Notes: a model not told the origin generated them from the letters alone. A stretch of 64,000 nucleotides of DNA from Tamilnaduibacter salinus (GCF_003096655.1 NZ_QEKQ01000004.1:186001-250000); one strand, 5' to 3'. Counted from the first letter of the stretch, positions 24,788-33,911 are shown. A program made the numbers and translations.

Positions 24788-26701
24788 CATGTCCGGGGCA
24801 AGATAGGTGTACGCGCCCAGCCCCTTTCGGACGGTGTCGAAAAGCGTGCGCCTCTCCAGATCGGACAGAGTGCTGGCCTCCAAGCGATGCCGGTATCGGT
24901 CCAGCAACACCTCCGGGTCGAAGTTGACGTAGCGTAGAACGTCGGCAACCGTATCGCCCGCGGCCAGATGCCGGACCTCCCAGTCTCCTTCGGCAGGGCA
25001 TGACACGTCTACGGAGCTGGTGTCGCCAAACAGGTTGTGCATGTCTCCTAGAATCTCCTGATAGGCCCCGACCAGGAAGAATCCCAGCAGCATGGGTTCG
25101 CCGGGAGTGTCGGCGGGCAGAGGCAGGGTGCTTTCGATGTTCTGGTCCTCGACATAGCGATCCATGCGGCCGTCCGAGTCGCAGGTCATGTCCCGGATCA
25201 GAGCCCGCCGGGTCAGGGGCCGGTCGAGACCGGTAATGGGCAGTACCGGAAAAATCTGATCGATGCCCCAGACATCGGGCAGTGACTGGAACAGAGAGAA
25301 ATTGACGAACAGCCGGTCAGCGAGTTTTTCGTTGAGTTCGTCCAGCAAATCGCGCTGGGCGCGGTTGCCCGGGTCCAACTGGCGTGCCAGCGCCTGACAG
25401 CAGGCGCGGTAAAGCTCTTCTGAGCGGGCTCGTTCGGCCAGAGTGAGTGTGCCATGGACGAAGCCGGCCTGAACGTCGTCCATGGCATGGAGCACGTCGT
25501 GGTAAAGCTCAACCAGAGATCGCTGCCGCCCGGTCTCCGTTAGCCGGGAGAGGCTGCGCGTCAGCTCCTGAACGGGTGTCGGGTCGCGCTCACCGGCCGG
25601 TGCAGGTTCGGCGTCGTCCGAGGCTTCGCGGTCCACCACATTGGTGATCAGAACGGCGTGATGGGCGGTCAGTGCCCGGCCGGACTCGCTGATCAGATCC
25701 GGGTGGGGCAGGTTCTGCTGGTCGCACGCCGTCTGCAGGATGTGAATGACGTTTGCCGCGTACTCGTCCATGCTGTAGTTCATGGAACAGGCGCTGCGCG
25801 AGCCGGTGCCCTCGTAGTCGATGCCCAGGCCGCCGCCGATATCCACGGTGGAGACCGGGACGCCCATCGCTCTGAGTTCGGTATAGAAACGGGCGCATTC
25901 ACGCAGGCCGGTCTGGATGTCGCGGATGTTGGCAATCTGCGACCCCAGATGAAAGTGCAGCATCTGGAGGGATGACAACCGGTTCTCGCCCTTCAGTGCG
26001 TCGATCATGGCCATGACCTGGCTGGCGGACAGGCCGAACTTGGATTTTTCTCCGCCTGTGTTCTGCCAATTGCCCTGGCTGATGGTGGCGAGGCGCGCCC
26101 GGACCCCGATCAGCGGCTCGACACCGAGGGCATCGGCCTGTTCGAGGATGAGTGGCAGCTCGGAGGGTTTTTCCACCACAATGAATACGCGGTGGCCGAG
26201 TTTTTGGCCAATCAGGGCGAGGTGGATGTACTCGCGGTCCTTGTAGCCGTTGCAGATGATCAGGGTGCCCGTGGCCGGTGCCATGGCCATTACGGCCAGC
26301 AGTTCCGGCTTGCTGCCCGCCTCGAGTCCCACCTGACCGTGTTTTGCGGCGGGCTCCGCCCGGACAATCTCCTCCACAACGTGGCGTTGCTGATTGACCT
26401 TGATCGGATAGACGGCCGCGTAGTGCCCTTGATAATGAGTCTTCTGGGCGGCTCTGTTGAACGCGGTGCAGAGCCGGTTGACGCGGTCGTGAAGGATGTC
26501 GCTAAAGCGCACGAGAACGGGCAGGCGCACACCCTCGTTCTGCAGCCGTCGTGCCAGATCCGGAAGGCTGACGGACAGGTCGTTGCTGTTGCGATGGGGG
26601 CGGATACGAACCTCGCCCGCATCGCCAATGGCCAGGTAACCGTCGCTCCACTGGGCGATGTTATACAGGCGTCGGGCGCGCTCGACGTGGGATTCAGTCA
26701 T
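24785..26701 (-). CDS. speA: Biosynthetic arginine decarboxylase
   Basis: PLP enzyme that decarboxylates arginine to agmatine, the first step of the agmatine route to putrescine. About 638 residues, which matches SpeA. The PLP lysine lies in YPIKVNQQRHVVEEIV near residue 95. Other conserved stretches are FHLGSQIANIRDI, DIGGGLGIDYEGTGS and SESGRALTAHHAVLI. I set the start at the ATG at 26701 (MTESHVERARRLYN), with AAGGAA upstream; the frame runs open to 26800 but those codons are unlikely to be used. It is divergent from speE, and together they feed spermidine synthesis. No agmatine ureohydrolase or deiminase is in the window. Confidence 0.93.
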   Translation of the reverse strand: MTESHVERARRLYNIAQWSDGYLAIGDAGEVRIRPHRNSNDLSVSLPDLARRLQNEGVRLPVLVRFSDILHDRVNRLCTAFNRAAQKTHYQGHYAAVYPIKVNQQRHVVEEIVRAEPAAKHGQVGLEAGSKPELLAVMAMAPATGTLIICNGYKDREYIHLALIGQKLGHRVFIVVEKPSELPLILEQADALGVEPLIGVRARLATISQGNWQNTGGEKSKFGLSASQVMAMIDALKGENRLSSLQMLHFHLGSQIANIRDIQTGLRECARFYTELRAMGVPVSTVDIGGGLGIDYEGTGSRSACSMNYSMDEYAANVIHILQTACDQQNLPHPDLISESGRALTAHHAVLITNVVDREASDDAEPAPAGERDPTPVQELTRSLSRLTETGRQRSLVELYHDVLHAMDDVQAGFVHGTLTLAERARSEELYRACCQALARQLDPGNRAQRDLLDELNEKLADRLFVNFSLFQSLPDVWGIDQIFPVLPITGLDRPLTRRALIRDMTCDSDGRMDRYVEDQNIESTLPLPADTPGEPMLLGFFLVGAYQEILGDMHNLFGDTSSVDVSCPAEGDWEVRHLAAGDTVADVLRYVNFDPEVLLDRYRHRLEASTLSDLERRTLFDTVRKGLGAYTYLAPDM

Positions 26702-26790
26702 CAGAAGCGGTTCCTTGGCTGAGTGTTCAGGGATCATCGTACAATAACCGATAAAGCAGCCGGTTATGATATGGGCGGGAGGAAAACAGC

Positions 26791-27651
26791 ATGCCATCAC
26801 TCGACGACCAGTGGTTCACGGAAGTCTTTCAGGACGAGGGCACCGCTTTCTCGCTGAAAGTCACACGCAAGCTGCATGAAGAGCAGACGCCCTATCAGCA
26901 CGCCGAGATCTATGAAACGGAGACCTTCGGCAACCTGATGGTGCTCGATGGCTGCGTGATGCTCTCCAGTCGCGACAACTTTCTCTATCACGAAATGATG
27001 GCGCATCCGGCCCTGTTCACACACCGCAACCCCCGTCGTGTTGCGATTATTGGCGGCGGGGACTGCGGCACTCTGCGCGAGGTGTTGCGCCACCCGGACG
27101 TCGAGGAAGTCTGGCAGGTGGACATTGACGAGCGCGTTACCCGTCTGTCCGAAACCTGGTTTCCTGAGTTGTGTGAAGCGAACGAAGATCCCCGGGCGCA
27201 CTTCTTTTTTGGCGATGGTGTGGCCTGGATAAAAGACGCCGTCCCGGACCGCTTCGACGTCATCATCATCGACAGCACCGATCCGGTTGGGCCCGCGGAG
27301 GGGTTGTTCTCTGCTGAGTTCTACCGGGACTGCCATGTGGCGCTGGGGGATAGCGGCATTCTTGTCCAGCAGAGTGAGTCGCCATTGTTGCACACCAGAT
27401 CGATCATCCAGTCGATGCACCGGGACATGAGAGAGGCGGGCCTCTCTCACGTTCATACCCTGCCGTTCCCGCAACCGGTTTACCCCACGGGGTGGTGGAG
27501 CTGCACCCTGGCAAGCCACGACAACCCGCTGGTGTACTTCCGTGAAGAGGATGCGGCCGAGCGCCCATTCGTCACCCGTTATTACAATGAGTCGATTCAC
27601 CGCGGAGCCCTGGCACAGCCACAGTTCATGCGTGATCAACTGGAGGGTTGA
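26791..27651 (+). CDS. speE: Spermidine synthase
   Basis: Aminopropyltransferase that joins putrescine and decarboxylated S-adenosylmethionine to spermidine. The 286-residue length is normal. The dcSAM-binding segment reads IIGGGDCGTLREVLRHP (residues about 87-103), where many homologues have GGGDG. The catalytic region is IDSTDPVGPAEGLF at about 163-176, followed by QQSESPLLH. A good ribosome-binding site (GGGAGG) precedes the ATG. It is divergent from speA with about 90 bases between, so both start from one shared control region. The Cys in the glycine loop is discussed under findings. Confidence 0.93.
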   Translation: MPSLDDQWFTEVFQDEGTAFSLKVTRKLHEEQTPYQHAEIYETETFGNLMVLDGCVMLSSRDNFLYHEMMAHPALFTHRNPRRVAIIGGGDCGTLREVLRHPDVEEVWQVDIDERVTRLSETWFPELCEANEDPRAHFFFGDGVAWIKDAVPDRFDVIIIDSTDPVGPAEGLFSAEFYRDCHVALGDSGILVQQSESPLLHTRSIIQSMHRDMREAGLSHVHTLPFPQPVYPTGWWSCTLASHDNPLVYFREEDAAERPFVTRYYNESIHRGALAQPQFMRDQLEG

Positions 27652-27681
27652 GGCGCCGGTGTGATGCGGGTCAGACATCGC

Positions 27682-27752
27682 CCCTGACAAGGGGTGACAC
27701 CCTGTCTACACTGCCGAAAGAGTGGTCAAAAACCAGGCAGTTGTGTCAGGGG
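27682..27752 (+). promoter_or_regulatory. Inverted repeats in the leader before the DUF6316 gene
   Basis: The sequence GGGTGACACCC (about 27694-27704) is a perfect dyad within a longer imperfect palindrome. CCCCTGACA before it is complementary to TGTCAGGGG just before the ATG at 27759. The leader could fold so as to cover the ribosome-binding site. There is no experimental parallel I know. Confidence 0.3.
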
Positions 27753-27758
27753 TGGATC

Positions 27759-27971
27759 ATGGATGTCAGGCAGGGCGAATCGGAAAAGAACTGGTTCCGC
27801 AGCGACCGGTTCAGTTGCGTGAACGGCGAGTGGTTTTTTGAGACACGGGAAGGCGCCATTGAGGGGCCGTTCGGCTCCCAGCGGGAGGCGGAGAACGCGT
27901 TGCTGTTGTATCTGCGACACGTCGAGGATGACCTGGTCTCCCGGCAGATGGCAGCCGATTCCGGCGAATGA
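27759..27971 (+). CDS. Small DUF6316 family protein
   Basis: A 70-residue cytoplasmic protein. The recognisable core is NGEWFFETREGAIEGPFGSQ followed by REAENALLLYLRHVE (about residues 24-58), a short beta-hairpin-plus-helix unit shared with small proteins now listed as DUF6316 in marine gammaproteobacteria. The core recalls one strand-turn-helix of GYF-like modules, but no function is established. The ATG at 27759 follows GGGG nine bases upstream. It is followed directly by a bidirectional terminator facing amtB. It may be controlled by the leader inverted repeats. Confidence 0.7.
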   Translation: MDVRQGESEKNWFRSDRFSCVNGEWFFETREGAIEGPFGSQREAENALLLYLRHVEDDLVSRQMAADSGE

Positions 27972-27996
27972 GACGGATCGTCTGTCGGCCAGGCGC

Positions 27997-28029
27997 AAAA
28001 AAAGGGCAACCCGTAGGTTGCCCTTTTTT
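27997..28029. terminator. Bidirectional intrinsic terminator
   Basis: The arms AAGGGCAACC and GGTTGCCCTT flank a loop of five bases. A runs precede it and T runs follow, so it can end both the DUF6316 transcript (plus strand) and the glnK-amtB transcript (minus strand). Confidence 0.92.
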
Positions 28030-28048
28030 CGTTCGGTGGAGTGGTTCG

Positions 28049-29314
28049 TTACTTGGCGCTGACGAACTCCGGATAGGCTTCCATGCCGCATTCGGACAGG
28101 TCGACGCCTTCGTACTCGTCCTCTTCGCTGACCCGGATGCCCATGACCGCCTTGAGAATGCCCCAGACAATCAGACTGGTGACGAAGACCCAGATGAAGA
28201 TGGTCAGGGCACCGACAATCTGGCCGCCGAAGCTGGCACCGCCGTTGGTGACCGGGACCAGCAGCAGGCCGAGCAGACCGCAGACGCCGTGGACCGAGAT
28301 GGCACCGACCGGATCGTCAACGCGGATCTTGTCGAAGAACACGATGCTGAAGACCACCAGCACACCACCCAGGGCACCGAAGATCAGCGCCTGCAGCGCA
28401 CTCGGCGTGGACGGCTCGGCTGTGATGACCACCAGACCGGCGAGGGCGCCGTTCAGGAGCATGGTCAGGTCGGCCTTGCCGAACATCAGGCGGGCTGTGA
28501 TCAGTGCCGCGATCGCGCCGCCGGCCGCTGCCGCGTTGGTGTTCAGAAAGACCATGGCGACGGAGTGCGCGCTGGCCACATCACCGAGCTTCAGGACGGA
28601 GCCGCCGTTGAAGCCGAACCAGCCCATCCACAGGATGAACGTACCCAGCGTGGCGAGCGGCAGGTTGGCACCCGGGAACGCCCGGATTTCGCCGTTCGGC
28701 CCATATTTGCCTTTACGCGCACCCAGCAGGATGACGCCGGCGAGGGCGGCGGCGGCACCGGCCATGTGAACGATGCCGGAGCCGGCAAAGTCACTGAAGC
28801 CGAGCTCGCCCAGCGAGTACATGCCGAAGACGGACGCACCGCCCCAGGTCCATGCGCCTTCCATCGGGTAGATGAAGCCGGTCAGCGCGACGGCGAAGAT
28901 GAGGAAGGCCCAGAGCTTCATGCGCTCGGCGACCGCACCGGAGACGATGGACATGGCGGTTGCTACGAACACGACCTGGAAGAAGAAGTCGGACGCACCG
29001 GAGTAGATGGAGCCGCCGGTGAAGTCACCGCGCTCTGCAAAGCTGCCGAGCACGCCATCCACGTCGACGCTGCCCATGCCGGCGAGGAATGCGTTACCGC
29101 CATACATGATGGCGTAGCCACACACCAGATACATGGTGCACGCGATTGCGTACAGGGCCACGTTCTTGGTGAGGATTTCTGTGGTGTTCTTGGAGCGCAC
29201 GAGACCGGATTCGAGCATGGCAAAGCCTGCTGCCATCCACATCACTAATGCGCCGCAGATCAGGAAATAAAAGGTATCTATTGCGTATTGCAAGTGAAAA
29301 ACACTGGTTTCCAT
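28049..29314 (-). CDS. amtB: Ammonium transporter AmtB
   Basis: Ammonium channel of the inner membrane, about 421 residues with eleven predicted transmembrane helices. Family marks include ALVMWMAAGFAMLESGLVRSKN near the N terminus, FAGSGIVHMAGAAAALAG with the first pore histidine, and the later ISVHGVCGLLG with the second. It is encoded after glnK on the same strand, the standard glnK-amtB order; GlnK blocks AmtB when nitrogen is plentiful. I placed the start at the ATG at 29314 (METSVFHLQ), six bases after GGAGGG. Expression should depend on the sigma-54 promoter upstream of glnK. It ends at a strong bidirectional terminator. Confidence 0.95.
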   Translation of the reverse strand: METSVFHLQYAIDTFYFLICGALVMWMAAGFAMLESGLVRSKNTTEILTKNVALYAIACTMYLVCGYAIMYGGNAFLAGMGSVDVDGVLGSFAERGDFTGGSIYSGASDFFFQVVFVATAMSIVSGAVAERMKLWAFLIFAVALTGFIYPMEGAWTWGGASVFGMYSLGELGFSDFAGSGIVHMAGAAAALAGVILLGARKGKYGPNGEIRAFPGANLPLATLGTFILWMGWFGFNGGSVLKLGDVASAHSVAMVFLNTNAAAAGGAIAALITARLMFGKADLTMLLNGALAGLVVITAEPSTPSALQALIFGALGGVLVVFSIVFFDKIRVDDPVGAISVHGVCGLLGLLLVPVTNGGASFGGQIVGALTIFIWVFVTSLIVWGILKAVMGIRVSEEDEYEGVDLSECGMEAYPEFVSAK

Positions 29315-29381
29315 GGTGAGCCCTCCGCACAAGGCCTATCTGGAATGAATGATTCTTTTGCGTTGGCGTCCGGGGTCGTGC

Positions 29382-29744
<363 letters not shown>

Positions 29745-29770
29745 TCAATCGGATTGAGTCCGGGATACTG

Positions 29771-29810
29771 CGACCTCGCACACAATGTGTGCGGAGTGCG
29801 TACGAGGTCG
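29771..29810. repeat. Nested inverted repeat in the glnK leader
   Basis: Arms CGACCTCG (29771-29778) and CGAGGTCG (29803-29810) enclose a second dyad CGCACACA-A-TGTGTGCG (29777-29793). The structure starts right at the expected transcription start below the sigma-54 -12 element. It could be an operator or a 5' RNA hairpin. Confidence 0.7.
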
Positions 29811-29812
29811 AA

Positions 29813-29829
29813 AGCATCGGTTGTGCCAA
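29813..29829 (-). promoter_or_regulatory. Sigma-54 promoter of glnK-amtB
   Basis: On the minus strand the sequence TTGGCACAACCGATGCT fits the -24/-12 consensus YTGGCACGNNNNTTGCW with two mismatches and the required ten bases between the GG and GC pairs. It lies about 93 bases upstream of the glnK start, with an NtrC-like dyad further upstream. Confidence 0.8.
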
Positions 29830-29891
29830 CGCAAAAAAATCGATTCGAATCAGTGCTTTGGTTTTGCGGTGCCCTCATTTCGGGCAGCTTT

Positions 29892-29910
29892 GTGCGCCAT
29901 CGTGGCGCAC
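29892..29910. promoter_or_regulatory. NtrC-like binding dyad
   Basis: GTGCGCCATCGTGGCGCAC is a perfect dyad that matches the enteric NtrC site TGCACCA-N3-TGGTGCA except for one symmetrical change in each arm. It is about 65 bases upstream of the -24 element. A second half site TGCACCA is at about 29935-29941 on the minus strand. Confidence 0.65.
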
Positions 29911-30013
29911 TGCTGTGGCGATCGCCCCGCAATGGTGCAGACCCCCTCGCCGGGCCAGCGTGATGTTTATGGTACACTCCGAACCGGAAAACCGGTAACC
30001 GGAGATCAAGGCC

Positions 30014-30265
30014 GTGAAAACACCGCAGGATTTTTTCAGCCAGTTGCAGGGCCAGTTCGGATCGGTGCTGCCGGACATGGCGAAGGCCGCGCGCGACGAT
30101 GTCGAACACCACGCCCGCGCAACAGCGATGTCCGTGCTGTCCCGGCTTGATCTGGTGACCCGTGAGGAATTCGATGCCCAGCAGGCCGTGCTCCTGCGCA
30201 CCCGCGAGAAAGTCGAAGCGCTGGAAAAGCGCGTCGCTGAGCTGGAGCAGCAACAATCGCAATAA
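30014..30265 (+). CDS. ubiK: Ubiquinone biosynthesis accessory factor UbiK
   Basis: An 83-residue helical protein (BMFP/YqiC family) that helps the soluble Ubi metabolon make ubiquinone under aerobic conditions. Diagnostic stretches are an N-terminal helix DFFSQLQGQFGSVLPDM, the middle MSVLSRLDLVTREEFDAQQAVLLRTREK with the conserved LDLVTREEFD, and a C-terminal coiled coil (VEALEKRVAELEQQ) that drives trimerisation. In Pseudomonas this gene also lies between glnK and comM, as here. It is divergent from glnK and codirectional with comM, 75 bases ahead of it. Confidence 0.9.
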   Translation: MKTPQDFFSQLQGQFGSVLPDMAKAARDDVEHHARATAMSVLSRLDLVTREEFDAQQAVLLRTREKVEALEKRVAELEQQQSQ

Positions 30266-30340
30266 CGGAGCCGGTCAGGACGACAGCCTCCATGAATGCC
30301 CGGACAGGATGGTCCGGGCCCTCGTTCAGGGAAGACCATC

Positions 30341-31861
30341 ATGCTTGCAATCGTGCACACCCGCGCCCGACTGGGCGTGTCGGCGCCACCTGTCACCGTG
30401 GAAACCCATCTGGCGAGCGGTCTGCCGTCGTTGTCGATCGTTGGCCTGCCCGAGGCCGCCGTAAAAGAAAGTAAAGACCGGGTGCGCTGTGCCCTGATCA
30501 ATGCCGGTTTTGAATTTCCGACCCGTCGTATCACCATCAACCTGGCCCCGGCGGACCTGCCCAAAGAGGGTGGCCGGTTCGATCTGCCCATTGCCCTGGG
30601 TATTCTGGCGGCGTCCGGTCAGATCGAGAGTGAGCCCCTGGCGAGGCTGGAGTGCGTGGGCGAGCTGGCTCTCGATGGGGCTGTCCGACCGGTTCGGGGC
30701 GTGTTACCTGCGGCCATCGCGGCACGGCACGATGGCCGGTCGCTGATGATTCCGGCGGCCAACGCAGAGGAAGCGTCCCTCGCCGCCGGCGATGATGTCT
30801 ACGCGGCTGGCCACCTGCTGGACATCGTGGCGCATCTGAACGGGGACTCGGTCATTGCCCCATTGCCGCCGATTCGAGAGGATCAGGCCCTGACGGTCGG
30901 CCCGGACCTGAGGGCGGTGCGCGGTCAGCATGTGCCCCGCCGTGCCCTGGAGATCGCCGCAGCCGGTGGCCACAACCTACTGCTCTTTGGTCCGCCGGGC
31001 ACGGGTAAGAGCATGCTTGCGAGCCGTATGCCGGGCATTCTTCCGCCGCTGGACGATGAGGCCGCGCTGGAGGTGGCCAGTGTGCGGTCTGTCGCGGGTC
31101 AGCCGGTGGAAACCGACGGCTGGCGACGACCGCCGTACCGCGGGCCGCACCACACCGCATCGGCGGCGGCGCTGGTGGGCGGTGGCTCGAATCCCCGGCC
31201 CGGCGAGATCTCACTGGCCCATCGGGGCGTGCTGTTTCTGGACGAACTGCCGGAGTTCAGTCGAAAGGTGCTCGAAGTCCTTCGCGAACCGATGGAATCG
31301 GGTGAAATCGTCATCTCCCGCGCGGCCCAGCAGGTCACATATCCCGCCCGTTTCCAGGTGGTCGCCGCCATGAATCCCTGTCCCTGCGGTTATCAGGGGC
31401 ATCCCACCATCGAGTGCCAGTGCGCCCCGCAGCAGGTCATGAAATATCAATCCCGCCTCTCCGGGCCGCTGCTGGACCGCTTTGACCTCCATGTGGAAGT
31501 GCCGGTGCAGGATGGCGATACGCTGCTTCGTCAGGACCAGACTCCGGAAGACAGTGCGACGGTTCGCGCGCGGGTGCTTGCCGCCCGGGAACGGCAGGCC
31601 CGGCGTGGGGCGCTGAACTGCGAGCTGGCGGGCAGTGCACTGGATGAGGCCTGCGACCCCGGCGATAGCGGCCGTCAGTTGTTGACCCAGGCCATGGAAA
31701 AGCTGGGCCTCTCAGCGCGGGCCCTGCACCGGATTCTCCGGGTCGCCCGGACGCTGGCGGATCTGGAGGGCGCGGAGACGCTTGAGCGCTCCCATCTGGT
31801 GGAGGCGCTGGGCTACCGGAAACTGGACCGGCGGCACAGTCCGTCGGGCGTGCCGGCCTGA
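30341..31861 (+). CDS. comM: ComM/YifB family AAA+ protein
   Basis: A 506-residue hexameric helicase that promotes branch migration during natural transformation. An N-terminal LonC-like domain (about 15-180) is followed by the AAA+ magnesium-chelatase core with Walker A GPPGTGKSMLASRMPG (about 217-232), Walker B VLFLDELPEF and the sensor region MNPCPCGYQG. A C-terminal MgChlI-like lid completes it. I chose the ATG at 30341 (MLAIVHTRARLG), seven bases after AGGGAAG. Its place behind ubiK is the same as in Pseudomonas. The presence of pilT/pilU in the window fits a competence role, but many non-competent bacteria keep this gene. Confidence 0.92.
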   Translation: MLAIVHTRARLGVSAPPVTVETHLASGLPSLSIVGLPEAAVKESKDRVRCALINAGFEFPTRRITINLAPADLPKEGGRFDLPIALGILAASGQIESEPLARLECVGELALDGAVRPVRGVLPAAIAARHDGRSLMIPAANAEEASLAAGDDVYAAGHLLDIVAHLNGDSVIAPLPPIREDQALTVGPDLRAVRGQHVPRRALEIAAAGGHNLLLFGPPGTGKSMLASRMPGILPPLDDEAALEVASVRSVAGQPVETDGWRRPPYRGPHHTASAAALVGGGSNPRPGEISLAHRGVLFLDELPEFSRKVLEVLREPMESGEIVISRAAQQVTYPARFQVVAAMNPCPCGYQGHPTIECQCAPQQVMKYQSRLSGPLLDRFDLHVEVPVQDGDTLLRQDQTPEDSATVRARVLAARERQARRGALNCELAGSALDEACDPGDSGRQLLTQAMEKLGLSARALHRILRVARTLADLEGAETLERSHLVEALGYRKLDRRHSPSGVPA

Positions 31862-31922
31862 TCCGGGGAAGGCGCTCTGGTAAACTCTCGCCACTGAACG
31901 AGAGCAACGAGGCCAATGCCCC

Positions 31923-32639
31923 ATGACGGACCAGAAAGACAGCGCAACCGACGAACCGGTCACCACCCGCAAAGGCATCCGCAGCTTTGTGCTGAGGCAG
32001 GGCCGGATGACGTCGGGCCAGGAGAAAGCCTGGGAGCGGAGCTGGCCCCGTTTCGGTCTGAGCCGTTCCGACGGCATGATTGAGCCGCGGGAACTGTTCG
32101 GTCGGCAGGCGATGCTCAACCTGGAAATCGGCTTTGGCATGGGGCAGTCTATGGCCACCATGGCCGAAGCGGCGCCGGAGCAGGATTTTATCGGCGTGGA
32201 AGTCCACAGGCCGGGCGTGGGCGCACTGCTCAAGGAAGTCGAGGACCGCGGGCTGGAAAACGTCCGGGTTTACAACATCGACGCCAACGACGTCATCGAC
32301 TTTTGCCTGCCGGACGCCTCGCTCGACCGGGTCATGGTGTTCTTTCCCGATCCCTGGCACAAGAAACGCCACCACAAGCGCCGCCTGATCCAGCCGGAGT
32401 TCGTCCAGCGCCTGCGCCACAAATTGCGGGTCGGCGGGGTGCTCCATCTGACGACCGACTGGGAGAACTACAGCGAGCACATGATGGCAGTGATGAGCAC
32501 GGCCGAAGGATTCGCGAACACCATGCCCGAAAACGGCTTCTCCCCCCGCCCGAAGGACCGGCCGATCACCAAGTTTGAGGAACGCGGGCTGGGCAAAGGG
32601 CATGGTGTCTGGGATCTGGTGTTCCGGCGAACGAATTGA
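31923..32639 (+). CDS. trmB: tRNA (guanine46-N7)-methyltransferase
   Basis: SAM-dependent enzyme that makes m7G46 in the variable loop of tRNA. The 238-residue length fits. Motif I is [20 protein letters not shown], followed by [12 protein letters not shown], with the active-site stretch [24 protein letters not shown] diagnostic of TrmB. The N terminus contains the family-typical [15 protein letters not shown] segment. It follows comM at 61 bases and converges on hemW. A repeat-rich gap (32641-32753) between the two stop codons can form hairpins that may end both transcripts. Confidence 0.93.
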   Translation: MTDQKDSATDEPVTTRKGIRSFVLRQGRMTSGQEKAWERSWPRFGLSRSDGMIEPRELFGRQAMLNLEIGFGMGQSMATMAEAAPEQDFIGVEVHRPGVGALLKEVEDRGLENVRVYNIDANDVIDFCLPDASLDRVMVFFPDPWHKKRHHKRRLIQPEFVQRLRHKLRVGGVLHLTTDWENYSEHMMAVMSTAEGFANTMPENGFSPRPKDRPITKFEERGLGKGHGVWDLVFRRTN

Positions 32640-32640
32640 A

Positions 32641-32753
32641 AAGGGTCTGAAAGTTTTAAAGTCTGAAGGTTTTAAAGTGTCGACGGCATTCGCCGCGGGC
32701 ACACCACCTGCGCTAGAACGTAGAGACTTTAAGTCCTTAAAACTTTAAAACCT
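32641..32753. repeat. Inverted GTCTGAAGGTTTTAAAGT repeat between trmB and hemW
   Basis: Two direct copies of TCTGAA(A/G)GTTTTAAAGT at 32646-32678 face an inverted copy ending ACTTTAAAACCTT at 32741-32753; AAGGTTTTAAAGT is an exact 13-base match between the arms. The gap lies between two convergent stop codons, so a terminator or mRNA-end role is possible. Related sequence occurs at 10.4 and 57.3 kb. Confidence 0.75.
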
Positions 32754-32768
32754 TCTTCCGTAGCGAAT

Positions 32769-33911
32769 TCAGTCCCCAAGAAATCGCTGCAGAATCGAAT
32801 CCAGATACCGTTGCCCCATTGGCGTCGTCTGGAGCCGGTCCGGTGTCAGCAACCCTTCCTGCCGTAACGCTGTCAACTCGTCCTGGATAGACGACAGTGG
32901 CACGCCCGTGCGTGCCTCAAATAGAGCCTCCTCCACGCCATCGGTCAGCCGCAGGGCGTTCATCAGGAACTCCAGGGGCCGCTCGGACGGCTCGATGGTG
33001 GACTGACCTGCCGTGCGGCTGCCCAGGCGGTTGAGGTAGGCCTCGGGCTGGCGGGTTTTCCAGTAGCGGCGGATATCACCGTTGGGGAATGTGATCTTGC
33101 CATGGGCGCCGGCACCCAGGGCCAGGTAGTCCCCAAACTGCCAGTAGTTGAGGTTGTGCCGCGCAATGTCGCCGTCCCGTGACCAGGCGGAGACTTCGTA
33201 GGGCCGATAGCCGCTGCCGGAAAGCGTCTCGGCGCCGGCGTCGGCGATGGCGGCGAGCGTCTCTTCATCCGGCAGGCGAGGGGGCGCGCTGTAGAACGCC
33301 GTGTTGGGTTCCAGGGTCAGCTGGTACCACGAGATGTGCGGCGGCTCGTGGGCCATGGCGGTGTGCAGGTCGGCGATGGCGTCGTTCACAGTCTGGTCTG
33401 GCAGGCCGTGCATCAGGTCCACATTGAAGCGCTCGAAGCCGGCGGCACGGGCCTCGTCCATGGCCCGTCGCGCGGCGTCGGCGTCGTGAATGCGCCCCAG
33501 CACCTCAAGGTGCGATGCCTGAAAGCTCTGCACACCAATGGACAGCCGATTGATGCCGGCCTCCCGGAAGCCCCGGAATCGGCCCTGTTCCAGGGTGCCG
33601 GGGTTGGCTTCCAGAGTGATCTCGGCGTCTGGTGCCAGGGTGAGGTGCTCGCGCAACCCGTCGAACAGGCAGTGGTAGAAGTCAGCCGACATGAGGGACG
33701 GCGTGCCGCCACCGATGAACACGGTGTCGATCGGGCGGTTGTCGACGCCGCCGAGGTCCTCCTGCAGATCTTCCAGTAACGCGTGACGGTAGGCGCCTTC
33801 GGGCAGATCCCCGGTCAGTGCGTGGGAGTTGAAGTCGCAGTAGGGGCACTTGCGAACACACCAGGGGACGTGGATGTAGAGGCTCAGCGGTGGCCGGCTG
33901 GTGTCAGTCAT
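32769..33911 (-). CDS. hemW: Radical SAM heme chaperone HemW
   Basis: A 380-residue protein that binds heme and an iron-sulfur cluster and is thought to deliver heme to respiratory enzymes. The cluster motif [13 protein letters not shown] near residue 18 has the CxxxCxxC spacing. [30 protein letters not shown] and ISIGVQSF-like [11 protein letters not shown] follow in HemN/HemW order. It is shorter than HemN and lacks HemN's N-terminal extension, so it is not a coproporphyrinogen dehydrogenase. The ATG at 33911 overlaps the rdgB stop by 8 bases; the frame is open further upstream inside rdgB but is not used. rdgB-hemW is a common gammaproteobacterial pair. Confidence 0.9.
   Translation of the reverse strand: MTDTSRPPLSLYIHVPWCVRKCPYCDFNSHALTGDLPEGAYRHALLEDLQEDLGGVDNRPIDTVFIGGGTPSLMSADFYHCLFDGLREHLTLAPDAEITLEANPGTLEQGRFRGFREAGINRLSIGVQSFQASHLEVLGRIHDADAARRAMDEARAAGFERFNVDLMHGLPDQTVNDAIADLHTAMAHEPPHISWYQLTLEPNTAFYSAPPRLPDEETLAAIADAGAETLSGSGYRPYEVSAWSRDGDIARHNLNYWQFGDYLALGAGAHGKITFPNGDIRRYWKTRQPEAYLNRLGSRTAGQSTIEPSERPLEFLMNALRLTDGVEEALFEARTGVPLSSIQDELTALRQEGLLTPDRLQTTPMGQRYLDSILQRFLGD

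Noticed and set aside
27968-29248. Long open frame antisense to amtB
   Set aside because: It is a mirror of the strongly biased codon use of amtB, with composition rich in His, Asp and Glu and no family signature.
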